Assembly (NCBI RefSeq): GCF_003240585.1 | Contig: NZ_PCDP01000059.1 | Coordinates: forward strand, 186,001-250,000 | Source of the DNA: Arminella tubonensis | GTDB lineage: Bacteria > Pseudomonadota > Alphaproteobacteria > Rhizobiales > Rhizobiaceae | DNA length: 64,000 nt | Reading direction: 5' to 3' | Shown here: positions 25,276-33,763 of the stretch, one piece after another | Layout of the letters: each line of letters opens with the position of its first letter | Numbering within the stretch: position 1 is the stretch's first letter | Notes under the pieces: model-generated | What the model saw: the letters and a program-made list of their open reading frames with translations, nothing else | Databases searched by the model: none | What the model was told of the DNA's origin: nothing | Position numbers and translations under genes: made by a program

Positions 25276-26919
25276 TCATTGGCCGAGACCGGCAATCGCA
25301 TGGGCAAAATCCTCGGCCTCGAACGGCTCGAGGTCATCGACGCCTTCGCCAACGCCGATGAAGTAGACCGGCAGCTTGTGCTTGGCCGAGATGGCGACGA
25401 GGATGCCGCCACGCGCCGTGCCGTCGAGCTTGGTCATGATCAGCCCGTTGACCCCCGCTATGTTGCGGAAAATTTCGACCTGGTTGAGCGCGTTCTGACC
25501 GGTCGTTGCATCGAGCGTCTGCAACACGGTGTGCGGCGCCTCTGGATCGAGCTTGCCAAGCACGCGGACGATCTTTTCGAGCTCGGCCATCAATTCCGTC
25601 TTGTTCTGCAGCCGGCCGGCCGTGTCGATGATCAGAACATCGCTCTTCGACGCCTTCGCCTGCTGGAAAGCGTCGAATGCAAGACCTGCGGCATCGGCGC
25701 CGATCTTCGTGCCGACGAATTCGGATTTCGTCCGGTCCGCCCAGATCTTCAACTGCTCGATGGCCGCCGCGCGAAAAGTGTCGCCGGCCGCGATCGTCAC
25801 CTTCAATCCCGCGCCCGAGAGCTTGGAAGCCAGCTTGCCGATCGTCGTCGTCTTGCCGGTGCCGTTAACGCCGACGACGAGGATCACATGCGGCTTGTGC
25901 GAAAGGTCGAGCTGCAGCGGCTTGGCGACCGGCTTCAGCACCTTGGTGATCTCAGCCGCCATGATCCGGCTGACATCTTCGCCGGTGACGTCCTTGCCGT
26001 AGCGCTCGGACGCGAGCGTATCCGTGATCCGCATCGCCGTCTCGACACCGAGGTCGGCCTGGATCAGCAAATCCTCCAGGTCCTGCAGCGTCTGGTCGTC
26101 GAGCTTGCGCTTGGTGAACAGCGCCGCGATCTGACCGGTGAGCTGCGAGGACGTGCGCGCCAGTCCGGCGCGAAGTCGCTGGAACCAGTTGAGCTTCAGT
26201 TGCGGGACTATCGGCCCGGGCTCCGTCACGGCCGGACCGGTCGCGAAGCCTTTTGGGAGGATGGGCGATGCAGCCGGCTCGGGCGCAAGATCGCCCCCCT
26301 CTGTCGGCCGGGCCGACATCTCCCCCACGGGTGGGGAGATCAAATCCGGGGTAGCTTCTGGAGCCAAAGACGCGTCATCCTCCGGGGCGAAGCCTTTGGG
26401 GAGGATAGGCGTTGCAGCCGGTTCGGGCGCAAGATCGCCCCCCTCTGTCGGCCGGGCCGACAGCTCCCCCACGGGTGGGGAGATCAAATCCGGGGTAGCT
26501 TCTGGAGCCAAGACCGCGTCATCCTCGGACCAATCTCCCCCCTTGTGGGGGAGATGTCCCGAAGGGACAGAGGGGGGTGAGGCGTCATCCTCCGTCTTAT
26601 CTGCCAAAGCCTCCGCCTCGAGCAGCGACAACGGGATCAGGCCAAGCTCGGTCATCTCGCCGACATCGGGAAGGATCGGCGGCGTCTCATCTTCCTCGCC
26701 GTCCGCAACCTGCCCTCCTGCCGTATCCATCTCCTCAGGCAGAACCGGATCGCTAGTTGCGACCGGCAAATGCTCCTCGCGCGAATGCGGCTCGAGTTCG
26801 GATTGGACGGCCGCCGGCGTGGGCGCCTCCGGAACCGGCGTCACGACTTCAGGAGCCTGATCGAACCCCGGCTGGTCGTGGCGGAAGGTGAAGACTTTCT
26901 TGATGAAACCAAGCGCCAT
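25276..26919 (-). CDS. ftsY: signal recognition particle receptor FtsY with repeat-expanded N-terminus
   Basis: A 547-residue SRP receptor GTPase that docks ribosome-SRP complexes at the membrane. The C-terminal NG domain (from about residue 245) is complete: GVNGTGKTTTIGKLA, DTFRAAAIEQLK, DTAGR, TKLDGTARGG. The N-terminal acidic linker (about 20-235) contains an almost perfect 48-residue tandem duplication plus a third related piece, all encoded by palindromic repeats (see 26244-26577). The gene ends 110 bases before yciB and starts 14 bases after mtaB, as part of a dapF-mtaB-ftsY group. Confidence 0.96.
   Translation of the reverse strand: MALGFIKKVFTFRHDQPGFDQAPEVVTPVPEAPTPAAVQSELEPHSREEHLPVATSDPVLPEEMDTAGGQVADGEEDETPPILPDVGEMTELGLIPLSLLEAEALADKTEDDASPPSVPSGHLPHKGGDWSEDDAVLAPEATPDLISPPVGELSARPTEGGDLAPEPAATPILPKGFAPEDDASLAPEATPDLISPPVGEMSARPTEGGDLAPEPAASPILPKGFATGPAVTEPGPIVPQLKLNWFQRLRAGLARTSSQLTGQIAALFTKRKLDDQTLQDLEDLLIQADLGVETAMRITDTLASERYGKDVTGEDVSRIMAAEITKVLKPVAKPLQLDLSHKPHVILVVGVNGTGKTTTIGKLASKLSGAGLKVTIAAGDTFRAAAIEQLKIWADRTKSEFVGTKIGADAAGLAFDAFQQAKASKSDVLIIDTAGRLQNKTELMAELEKIVRVLGKLDPEAPHTVLQTLDATTGQNALNQVEIFRNIAGVNGLIMTKLDGTARGGILVAISAKHKLPVYFIGVGEGVDDLEPFEAEDFAHAIAGLGQ
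26244..26577. repeat. three palindromic repeat units inside the ftsY coding sequence
   Basis: A 144-base tandem duplication (26244-26387 and 26388-26528) carries one palindromic unit per copy (26294-26340 and 26438-26484). A third unit in opposite orientation lies at 26533-26577. The units share the CCCCCCTCTGTC run and the ATCTCCCC...GGGGAGAT hairpin with the elements at 21476-21641. The period of 144 is a multiple of three, so the frame stays open; the encoded peptide includes LISPPVGELSARPTEGG. Confidence 0.9.
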
Positions 26920-26933
26920 GAAAATTCCGTCAG

Positions 26934-28208
26934 TCAGGCCGCGTTGGCGGCAATAAGTTGCATGTCGAGATGCTTGCCATTGTGGCTGGTGATGGTCACC
27001 GGCACAAGGTCGCGCGGGGCCAAGCCGGGCGCCGCGACAAGCGTGAAGTTTTCCGTATGCGCCAAGCCGTTATTTTCGACAAGCAGCCATTGCGTCGTGC
27101 CGACCATGCCGTCGAGATGGGCCTGGTGCAGCCGTTGTCCAGTGGACCTCAGCCTTGCCGCCCGCTCTTTCACCAGCGTCCGGTCCAGCTGAGGCATCCG
27201 TGCCGCCGGCGTCCCGGGCCTCGGGCTGTACGGGAACACATGCAGATGCGCGATCCCACACTCCTCGGCCATGCTCACCGCATTCGCAAACATCTCTTCA
27301 GTCTCGGTCGGAAAGCCGGCGATCATATCGGCGCCAAGGCTGATTTCCGGCCGCAACCGCCTGATATCCTCGCAAAACCGCAGGGCGTCGCCGCGCGAAT
27401 GCCGCCGCTTCATCCGCTTCAATATCATGTCATCACCGTGTTGCAGCGACAGATGCAGATGCGGCATGAAGCGCGGCTCGTCGGCAATCAGGTCGAGCAG
27501 GTGCCGATCCGCCTCGATGCTGTCGATCGAGGACAGGCGCAGCCGGCTGATATCGGGGATTTGTTTCAGCAGCGTCTTCGCCAACAGCCCGAGCGTAGGC
27601 TCGCCCGGCAGATCGGCGCCATAGCTCGTGGCATCGACGCCAGTCAGCACGATCTCCACATAGCCGCCGGCGACCAGCTTGCGCGCCTGCTCGACCACCG
27701 CACCCATCGGCACCGAGCGCGAATTGCCCCGGCCGTAGGGGATAATGCAGAAGGTGCAGCGATGGTCGCAGCCGTTCTGGACCTGAATGAAGGCCCGCAC
27801 GTGCCCGTCGATATGCTTGACCATCTGCGGTGCGGTATGACGGACGCTCATGATGTCGTTGACGCGCAGCTTCTCCTCGGCCGAAACGCCAAAATCCGGA
27901 AGCGCGCGATAGGATGCGGCGCGGAGCTTCTCCTCGTTGCCAAGGACCATATCAACCTCGGCCATGTCAGCGAATGTCTGCTTCTCCGTCTGCGCGGCGC
28001 AGCCGGTGACGATGATGCGGGCATGCGGGTTTTCCCGGCGCGCGCGACGGATCGCCTGACGCGCCTGCCGAACAGCTTCGCCGGTAACGGCGCAGGTATT
28101 GACGAGGATGGCATTGTTGAGCCCGGCCTTTTCCGCCTCGGCTCTCATGACTTCGGATTCGTAGGTGTTTAGCCGGCAGCCGAAGGTAATGACCTCGACG
28201 CCGCTCAC
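26934..28208 (-). CDS. mtaB: tRNA t6A37 methylthiotransferase MtaB
   Basis: A 424-residue radical-SAM methylthiotransferase that converts t6A37 to ms2t6A37 in tRNA. Order of domains: N-terminal UPF0004 domain with cluster cysteines (FGCRLN, NTCAVTGEA, GCAAQ), radical-SAM core with CDHRCTFCIIP near residue 150, and a C-terminal TRAM domain. The length and GRGNSRS motif place it with MtaB rather than MiaB. Its start overlaps the dapF stop by 4 bases (ATGA). Confidence 0.93.
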   Translation of the reverse strand: MSGVEVITFGCRLNTYESEVMRAEAEKAGLNNAILVNTCAVTGEAVRQARQAIRRARRENPHARIIVTGCAAQTEKQTFADMAEVDMVLGNEEKLRAASYRALPDFGVSAEEKLRVNDIMSVRHTAPQMVKHIDGHVRAFIQVQNGCDHRCTFCIIPYGRGNSRSVPMGAVVEQARKLVAGGYVEIVLTGVDATSYGADLPGEPTLGLLAKTLLKQIPDISRLRLSSIDSIEADRHLLDLIADEPRFMPHLHLSLQHGDDMILKRMKRRHSRGDALRFCEDIRRLRPEISLGADMIAGFPTETEEMFANAVSMAEECGIAHLHVFPYSPRPGTPAARMPQLDRTLVKERAARLRSTGQRLHQAHLDGMVGTTQWLLVENNGLAHTENFTLVAAPGLAPRDLVPVTITSHNGKHLDMQLIAANAA

Positions 28209-29110
28209 CGCGCCTGAGCCTCCGGCTCAGCATCGCGCGAAAACGCCCCCGTGGCCGGGTCGACGGTGCCGGACCATTCCCATTCGGCAGGTCCGGTCAT
28301 GACGACATGGTCGTCGCGTTCGCGCCATTCGACCTGCAGCTTGCCCGGCGGCTTGGCAGTCGCGACCTCGATGGTAACGTCGCGGCCGGTCCGTCCTGTT
28401 CGCGCCGCGCTGACGGCAGCGGCGCAAGATGCCGACCCGCAGGCAAGCGTCAGCCCTGCTCCCCGTTCCCAGGTGCGAATACGCAACGAAGAAGGCGAAA
28501 CCACCTGCACGAGCGAAATATTGGCGCGCTCCGGAAACATCGGATGGTTCTCAAGCAGCGGGCCGAAGCGACCGAGGTCATAGGACATGACGTCCTTGTC
28601 GACCCAGAACACCGCATGCGGATTACCCATCGAGACGACGGCTGGCGAATGCAGGATCGGATCGTCGATCGGGCCGATCTGCAGCTCGATACGGCTGGTA
28701 TCGTGGAATTCTTCGGCAAGCGGGATCTTGTCCCAATCGAACACCGGCTTGCCCATGTCGACCGAAATCGTTCCATCCTCGTGTTCGACGGCATTGAGGA
28801 TGCCCGCGACGGTCTGGAATGTGAAAACCTTGCGCCCGCTCTCGGCAGCAAGAGCCTGGACGACGCAGCGCGTACCGTTGCCGCAGGCTTGCGCCTTGGA
28901 ACCGTCGGAGTTCAGGATATCGATAAAGGCATCGGTGCCTTCGACCTTCGGATCGTGGATTGCCATGATCTGGTCGAACTGCGTTGCCGGATCGGCATTG
29001 AGCGCAATCGCCGCATCAGGCGTCACCCTGTCCTTGCGGCCGCGCATGTCTATGACCAGGATCTTGTTGCCAAGCCCGTTCATCCGCGCAAATTCGACCG
29101 TGTTGCTCAT
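28205..29110 (-). CDS. dapF: diaminopimelate epimerase
   Basis: A 301-residue enzyme converting LL- to meso-diaminopimelate for lysine and peptidoglycan synthesis. Both catalytic cysteines are present: ACGNGTRC in the first half and LACGSASCAA in the second. The N-terminal FARMNGLGNKILVIDMRG is typical of the rhizobial enzyme. The ATG at 29110 is preferred over the adjoining GTG at 29113. It leads the dapF-mtaB-ftsY group; the upstream region contains a long inverted repeat (29256-29311). Confidence 0.96.
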   Translation of the reverse strand: MSNTVEFARMNGLGNKILVIDMRGRKDRVTPDAAIALNADPATQFDQIMAIHDPKVEGTDAFIDILNSDGSKAQACGNGTRCVVQALAAESGRKVFTFQTVAGILNAVEHEDGTISVDMGKPVFDWDKIPLAEEFHDTSRIELQIGPIDDPILHSPAVVSMGNPHAVFWVDKDVMSYDLGRFGPLLENHPMFPERANISLVQVVSPSSLRIRTWERGAGLTLACGSASCAAAVSAARTGRTGRDVTIEVATAKPPGKLQVEWRERDDHVVMTGPAEWEWSGTVDPATGAFSRDAEPEAQAR

Positions 29111-29255
29111 CACCGTATTCCGTTGTTCAAAGGCGTATATGGCGGAAAAGTGCCGGAATTACCAGTGGGCGCGTCGAGCGACGAATATGCGCGCGTGGCC
29201 TTTCGAAAGAAGACGGATTCCGGCTCCTGAATTAAAAGAGCATTTTTTGGAGAGC

Positions 29256-29311
29256 CCACGCAAATGCGGAACCTCTGGAGTAAAATAATATATGGCACCG
29301 CATTTGCGTGG
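29256..29311. repeat. 14-bp perfect inverted repeat upstream of dapF
   Basis: Arms CCACGCAAATGCGG (29256-29269) and CCGCATTTGCGTGG (29298-29311) enclose a 28-base AT-rich spacer containing TAAAATAATATATGG. The flanking bases extend the pairing partly. It lies 146 bases upstream of the dapF start. It could fold into a strong hairpin in RNA or be a regulator site in DNA. The surrounding 29111-29636 has no credible gene. Confidence 0.7.
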
Positions 29312-29636
29312 CCTTCGGCGTTCTCAGGGGCTTCCGGCCCTTCGAGATATCTGCCTCGTCTCGCTGCACCGAACGATGAAGTTCGGCTTGCATGGTTGAC
29401 CCAAACCGGGCTTGGAACCCGGGGAAGACTTGATAGATGTCGTCCCCTTCGGAACGCCACCATGGCGAATACCTCCCTGCCGTCCGCCGCACGTTACGGT
29501 TTTCGACAGGGCGCCGGCCCCCGCCTGCCCACGAACGTCTCGCGAAACACTCCGGCGACGGAAGCAACACTATTATGGAGGACGATTTCCAGACGGGGAA
29601 AATGCGAGCGAGTTTTTTTATTCGCGGGGTGCCGTT

Positions 29637-29810
29637 TCCCCTTCTCCCCTCGGGGAGAAGGTGCCCAAAGGGCGGATGAGGGGCTTCCGTCCGCCGGACG
29701 CCCTACAAATCCACAAACGCGGAATCCACCGCGTCTCCCCGCCGTGCCGCCCCCTCATCGCCTCGCTTTGCTCGGCACTTCTCCCCGAGGGGAGAAGAGG
29801 GAGACTGCGG
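29637..29810. repeat. RIME-like intergenic repeat, two inverted copies
   Basis: One copy begins with the hairpin CTTCTCCCCTCGGGGAGAAG followed by a GGCGGATGAGGGGC tail (29641-29684). A second copy in opposite orientation runs from CCCCTCATCG to CTCCCCGAGGGGAG (29750-29802). Between them lies about 65 bases. The sequences resemble RIME-type elements described from Rhizobium and Sinorhizobium. They explain the open frames seen here, which I do not call genes. I see nothing else in the 823-base gap 29111-29933 apart from this and the 14-bp inverted repeat. Confidence 0.75.
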
Positions 29811-29933
29811 CACGGACAGCGCTGGCCCTCAGCGTAACGACCCTCGAAGGACGAGGGCGGATGTGGGGTCTCGACATGCATTCACCCCCAAATTCCTTCC
29901 TTTAGTTCCGCAAAGCCGCCTTCCGCTCAGCGC

Positions 29934-30953
29934 TCAATCCGCAGGCACATCAAACACTTCGCCCGCCCGCAACGGCCGAAACCGCTCGGGCGCGATCCCA
30001 TGCTCCCTCAGCGCTTCCGTCAGCTGGCGAAGCGGATCGTCGATCGCTTCGTCCGTCAGCTGAAACGTCCCGAAATGATGGCCGACCACATGGGCAGCCT
30101 TGCATAGCTGCATGCCCTTTACCGCTTCATCAGGATTCTGGTGCTGCCCCTTCATGAACCATCGGGGCTCGTAAGCGCCGAAGGGCAGGATTGCCAGGCG
30201 GAAGTCGCCGTGCTTGTGGCGCGCCGACCGATAATTGATGCCGTCGTGAAAGCCGGTATCGCCGACATGGTAGATCTTCCCCGCCGGCGTAGAAATCACG
30301 AAAGCGGCCCACAGCGCCATCCGCCGGTCGCCCATGCCGCGAGCCGACCAATGGTGGCAGGGTTCGGCGTCGATGGTGACATCCTCGTTGATCACGATGC
30401 GGTCGCCCCAGTCCATGGCCACGACATCCGCATCCGGCACGGCGCGGCGAATGATCTTGTCGTTGCCGAGTGGCGTCATGAAGCGCGGGCGATGGGCCTG
30501 CTGCAGCCGTTTCAGCGTCGCGACGTCGAGATGATCGTAGTGATTATGGGTCACGAGCACGAGGTCGATCGGCGGCAGGTCTTCGAACACGATACCCGGC
30601 GCGACGACGCGTTTCGGCCCGATGAAGGTGAAGGGACTGACGCGCTCGGACCAGACCGGGTCCGTCAATATATTCAGCCCCGCCACCTGGATCAGCATGG
30701 ACGCATGACCCACCATGGTAACGCGCAGGCCCTCGCCATCAACGCGAACCTCGGGCTTTGCCGGCGGAAAGGGGCTGGCAACAGCCTTTGGCCACTTCGC
30801 CCGATCGCTGGCGAATTGCCATTTCAAAAGCGCACGCAACCCGCCCGGCTCTACGCCATCGGGATTGAAGAAATATGAGCCATCGAAATGATCGGAGACC
30901 GGGCCTTGATAGTAGGGGTTGCGTTTCCGTGCGGGCGCGGGAGCATCTGCCAT
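29934..30953 (-). CDS. MBL-fold metallo-hydrolase (NAPE-PLD-like)
   Basis: A 339-residue metallo-beta-lactamase-fold enzyme. The metal site HNHYDHLD (H-x-H-x-D-H) is near residue 150, later ligands are in HHWSARG and VGDTGFHDG, and VVGHHFGTF closes the site. The N-terminal segment with YFFNPDG and LLKWQF is characteristic of the N-acyl-phosphatidylethanolamine phospholipase D-like (UlaG-related) branch. The substrate in rhizobia is unknown. The ATG at 30953 has GAGG 5 bases upstream. It is divergent from ffh. Confidence 0.87.
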   Translation of the reverse strand: MADAPAPARKRNPYYQGPVSDHFDGSYFFNPDGVEPGGLRALLKWQFASDRAKWPKAVASPFPPAKPEVRVDGEGLRVTMVGHASMLIQVAGLNILTDPVWSERVSPFTFIGPKRVVAPGIVFEDLPPIDLVLVTHNHYDHLDVATLKRLQQAHRPRFMTPLGNDKIIRRAVPDADVVAMDWGDRIVINEDVTIDAEPCHHWSARGMGDRRMALWAAFVISTPAGKIYHVGDTGFHDGINYRSARHKHGDFRLAILPFGAYEPRWFMKGQHQNPDEAVKGMQLCKAAHVVGHHFGTFQLTDEAIDDPLRQLTEALREHGIAPERFRPLRAGEVFDVPAD

Positions 30954-31047
30954 GTTGCCTCGTTGGTATTGTTCCGGGAACATGTGGCGCAGCGCCTTCT
31001 ATTTTTAAAGCGTCAAGCGGGCTGTTTCTCCATTTTGGCCCCCTCGC

Positions 31048-31076
31048 CTTGACTTTCGAAGCTCTTTCCTGTTAAT
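31048..31076 (+). promoter_or_regulatory. candidate sigma-70 promoter for ffh and its leader
   Basis: CTTGAC at 31048-31053 is the exact rhizobial -35 consensus; GTTAAT at 31071-31076 follows after 17 bases. Transcription would start near 31083, about 195 bases before the ffh start codon. Confidence 0.55.
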
Positions 31077-31082
31077 CGCGCC

Positions 31083-31192
31083 TCATCTGCGACGAGCTCA
31101 AGCCTCCTAGCCACCGACCGGGACCCTGAAAAGGTATAAAACGATCCCGGAGGTCCACACCCGACAGCGCGCTGCGCCCTCGGGTGCTTTTT
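31083..31192 (+). ncRNA. candidate ~110-nt leader or small RNA upstream of ffh, ending in a terminator
   Basis: Downstream of the promoter lies hairpin A (ACC-CCGGGA at 31113-31123 with TCCCGG-GGT at 31145-31154). Hairpin B (CACCCGA at 31158-31164 with TCGGGTG at 31180-31186) is followed at once by a T run (31188-31192). B has the form of a rho-independent terminator in the ffh direction, 86 bases before the start codon. The region is either an attenuated ffh leader or a separate short RNA. It lacks the SRP-RNA hexa-loop sequence, so it is not ffs. Confidence 0.45.
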
Positions 31193-31277
31193 GGCTTTGC
31201 GTCTTGTTTTCGTCAAGGAAAAGACCAACGTTTCGAGCTATCGCAAGACGCGCCCAGAAACGACGAAGGAAGAGCTG

Positions 31278-32858
31278 ATGTTTGAAAACCTCCAGGACCG
31301 TCTGAGTTCCATTCTCAATGGACTGACCGGCCGTGGCGCCTTGTCGGAGGCCGATGTGTCCGCAGCGCTGCGCGAGGTTCGCCGCGCGCTGCTCGAAGCC
31401 GACGTCGCCCTGGATGTCGTGCGCTCGTTTACGGACCGCGTCCGCGCGAAGGCCGTCGGCGCCGAAGTCCTGAAGTCGATCAAGCCCGGCCAGATGGTCG
31501 TCAAGATCGTCCATGACGAGCTGATCGAGATGCTCGGCTCGGAAAGCGTCGGCGTCGACCTGCATGCGGTTGCACCAGTCGTCATCATGATGGTCGGCCT
31601 GCAGGGGTCCGGCAAGACCACCACTTCCGCCAAGATTGCCCATCGCCTGACGACTCGCGACCGCAAGAAGGTCCTGATGGCCTCGCTCGACACGCGCCGC
31701 CCGGCAGCGCAGGAGCAGCTGAGACAACTCGGTGTACAGGCGAATATCGACGTCCTGCCTGTGATCGCCGGCCAGTCTCCGACCGATATCGCCTCGCGCG
31801 CCGTGCAGGCAGCCAAGCTCGGCGGCCACGACGTCGTCATCCTCGACACCGCCGGCCGTACGCATATCGACGAGCCGCTGATGGTCGAGATGGCGGAGAT
31901 CAAGAAGAAATCCAACCCGCATGAAATTCTGCTGGTTGCCGACAGCCTGACCGGCCAGGACGCCGTCAATCTCGCCCGCAGCTTCGACGAGCGCGTCGGC
32001 ATCACCGGCCTCGTTTTGACCCGCATGGACGGCGATGGCCGCGGTGGTGCCGCCCTTTCGATGCGCGCCGTCACCGGCAAGCCGATCAAGCTCATCGGCG
32101 TCGGCGAAAAGATGGGCGAGCTCGAGGAGTTCCACCCGCGCCGCATCGCCGACCGTATCCTCGGCATGGGCGACATCATTTCGCTGGTCGAGCGCGCTGC
32201 GGAAAACATCGACGCCGAAAAGGCGGCCGCCATGGCCGCCAAGATGGCCAAGGGCAAGTTCGACCTGAACGATCTCGCCGACCAGCTGCGCCAGATGCAG
32301 AGCATGGGCGGCATGGGCGGCATCATGGGGATGATGCCTGGAATGGGCGGCATGAAGGACAAGATGGCCGCCGCCGGCCTCGACGACAAGCTGTTCGGCC
32401 GGCAGATCGCCATCATCCAGTCGATGACCAAGGCCGAGCGTGCCAACCCCGATATGCTGAAGCACTCCCGCAAGAAGCGCATTGCCGCCGGTTCCGGCAC
32501 CGATGCCGCCGCCATCAACAAGCTTTTGAAGATGCACCGCCAGATGGCGGACATGATGAAGGCGATGGGCGGCAAGGGCAAAGGCGGCATGATGAAGCAG
32601 ATGATGGGCGGCCTTGCCGGCAAGATGGGTCTCGGCGGCATGGGCGGAATGGGCGGCGGAATGGGCGGCATGCCTGACCTTTCGAGCCTGGATCCTCGCC
32701 AGTTGGAAGCCCTGCAGAAGCAGGCAGAGGCTGCCGGTCTCGGCAAACCCGGCAGCATGCCGAACCTTGGTGGCGGCCTGCACGGCCTTGGCAACGTCAA
32801 GCTTCCAGGTCTCGGCGGCGGGTTCCCGGGGCTTCCGGGATTGCCGAAGAAGAAGTGA
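31278..32858 (+). CDS. ffh: signal recognition particle protein Ffh
   Basis: A 526-residue GTPase that binds signal peptides and SRP RNA and delivers ribosomes to FtsY. The NG domain has GLQGSGKTTTSAK near residue 107, DTRRPAA, DTAGR and TRMDGDGRGG. The methionine-rich M domain starts near 330 (GMGDIISLVERA, then SMTKAERANPDML). The last 85 residues are an unusually long Gly-Met-rich tail. The ATG at 31278 has GGAAGAG upstream. It leads the plus-strand run chorismate mutase-rpsP-rimM-trmD-rplS. Confidence 0.97.
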   Translation: MFENLQDRLSSILNGLTGRGALSEADVSAALREVRRALLEADVALDVVRSFTDRVRAKAVGAEVLKSIKPGQMVVKIVHDELIEMLGSESVGVDLHAVAPVVIMMVGLQGSGKTTTSAKIAHRLTTRDRKKVLMASLDTRRPAAQEQLRQLGVQANIDVLPVIAGQSPTDIASRAVQAAKLGGHDVVILDTAGRTHIDEPLMVEMAEIKKKSNPHEILLVADSLTGQDAVNLARSFDERVGITGLVLTRMDGDGRGGAALSMRAVTGKPIKLIGVGEKMGELEEFHPRRIADRILGMGDIISLVERAAENIDAEKAAAMAAKMAKGKFDLNDLADQLRQMQSMGGMGGIMGMMPGMGGMKDKMAAAGLDDKLFGRQIAIIQSMTKAERANPDMLKHSRKKRIAAGSGTDAAAINKLLKMHRQMADMMKAMGGKGKGGMMKQMMGGLAGKMGLGGMGGMGGGMGGMPDLSSLDPRQLEALQKQAEAAGLGKPGSMPNLGGGLHGLGNVKLPGLGGGFPGLPGLPKKK

Positions 32859-32875
32859 AGAGGATCGCCTGACCC

Positions 32876-33178
32876 ATGATTGATCCAGACGTGAAGACCC
32901 AGCTCGCAGGCTACCGCCAGTCGATCGACAACATCGATGCTGCCCTCGTGCACATGCTCGCCGAACGCTTTCGCTGTACGAAAGAGGTCGGCGTGCTGAA
33001 AGCCAAATACGACCTGCCGCCGGCCGACCCGGCGCGCGAAGAATACCAGATCGAACGCCTGCGCCATCTGGCAAAGGAAGCCAATCTGGATCCGGATTTC
33101 GCCGAGAAGTTCCTGAACTTCGTCATCAAGGAAGTCATCCGCCACCACGAACAGATCGCAGCCGATTTCAAGGCTTGA
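32876..33178 (+). CDS. AroQ-class chorismate mutase
   Basis: A 100-residue all-helical enzyme that turns chorismate into prephenate for phenylalanine and tyrosine synthesis. AroQ hallmarks are visible: YRQSIDNIDAALVHMLAERF at the start with the first active-site Arg, then CTKEVGVLKAKYDLPPADPARE with the catalytic Lys, and the C-terminal helix FVIKEVIRHHEQI. It is free-standing, not fused to prephenate dehydratase. It lies 17 bases after ffh, so it is probably co-transcribed. Confidence 0.9.
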   Translation: MIDPDVKTQLAGYRQSIDNIDAALVHMLAERFRCTKEVGVLKAKYDLPPADPAREEYQIERLRHLAKEANLDPDFAEKFLNFVIKEVIRHHEQIAADFKA

Positions 33179-33241
33179 TCCGAAACTGATAACGCCGCTC
33201 AGAGAGAGCGGTCCAACGAAAAGTCTGAAGGAGTACAGAAA

Positions 33242-33628
33242 ATGCCATTGAAAATTCGTCTCGCCCGCGGTGGTTCCAAGAAGCGCCCTTACTACCACGT
33301 CGTCGTTGCCGACGCCCGCTCGCCCCGCGACGGCCGCTTCCTCGAGAAGCTCGGCTCGTGGAACCCGATGCTGGCCAAGGAAGACGCAAAGCGCGTCGAG
33401 CTGAACGCCGAGCGCATCAAGCATTGGATGGACCACGGCGCACAGCCGACCGACCGCGTTCTCCGCTTCCTCGCCGAAGCCGGCGTTGCAACACGCGAAG
33501 TCCGCTCCAATCCTGAAAAGGCAAAGCCAGGCAAGAAGGCCCAGGAACGCATCGCCGAGCGCGCCCAGAAGGTTGAAGACGCCGCTGCCGCAGCTGCAAA
33601 GGCTGCCGAACCGGCATCCGCAGAATAA
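33242..33628 (+). CDS. rpsP: 30S ribosomal protein S16
   Basis: A 128-residue S16. The core (MPLKIRLARGGSKKRPYYHV to about residue 80, including AEAGVATREVRSNPEKAK) is followed by an alanine/glutamate-rich tail of about 40 residues (KVEDAAAAAAKAAEPASAE) absent from the 82-residue E. coli protein. GAAGGAG lies before the ATG. A strong terminator follows, so rimM-trmD probably depends on read-through or a second promoter. Confidence 0.97.
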   Translation: MPLKIRLARGGSKKRPYYHVVVADARSPRDGRFLEKLGSWNPMLAKEDAKRVELNAERIKHWMDHGAQPTDRVLRFLAEAGVATREVRSNPEKAKPGKKAQERIAERAQKVEDAAAAAAKAAEPASAE

Positions 33629-33657
33629 TCCTGGCCGCTTTGGCCCACAGAACGACA

Positions 33658-33693
33658 AAGCGGGTGGCATGGCGACATGCCGCCCGCCTTTTT
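33658..33693 (+). terminator. rho-independent terminator after rpsP
   Basis: A 12-bp stem (33660-33671 with 33676-33687, one G-T pair) with a GCGA loop, followed by TTTTT. It lies 31 bases past the rpsP stop, inside the rpsP-rimM gap. Confidence 0.9.
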
Positions 33694-33763
33694 GTTTGCC
33701 ATAAACTGATGTTCCTCTATGAGAGGGATAATCTCGATCCTCAACCAAAGCAGTGGCTAGGCC

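Noticed and set aside
26294..26577. CRISPR-like array
   Set aside because: The repeated units are palindromes inside a duplicated coding segment with no equal spacers and no cas genes.
25168..26580. 470-codon plus-strand frame opposite ftsY
   Set aside because: Mirror of a confidently identified gene; it only stays open because of codon bias and the repeats.
29264..29905. Frames of up to 213 codons in the dapF upstream gap
   Set aside because: They translate RIME-like repeats and lack ribosome sites and any domain.
31083..31192. SRP RNA (ffs) upstream of ffh
   Set aside because: The conserved GGAAG-type tetraloop and asymmetric loop sequence of SRP RNA are absent.
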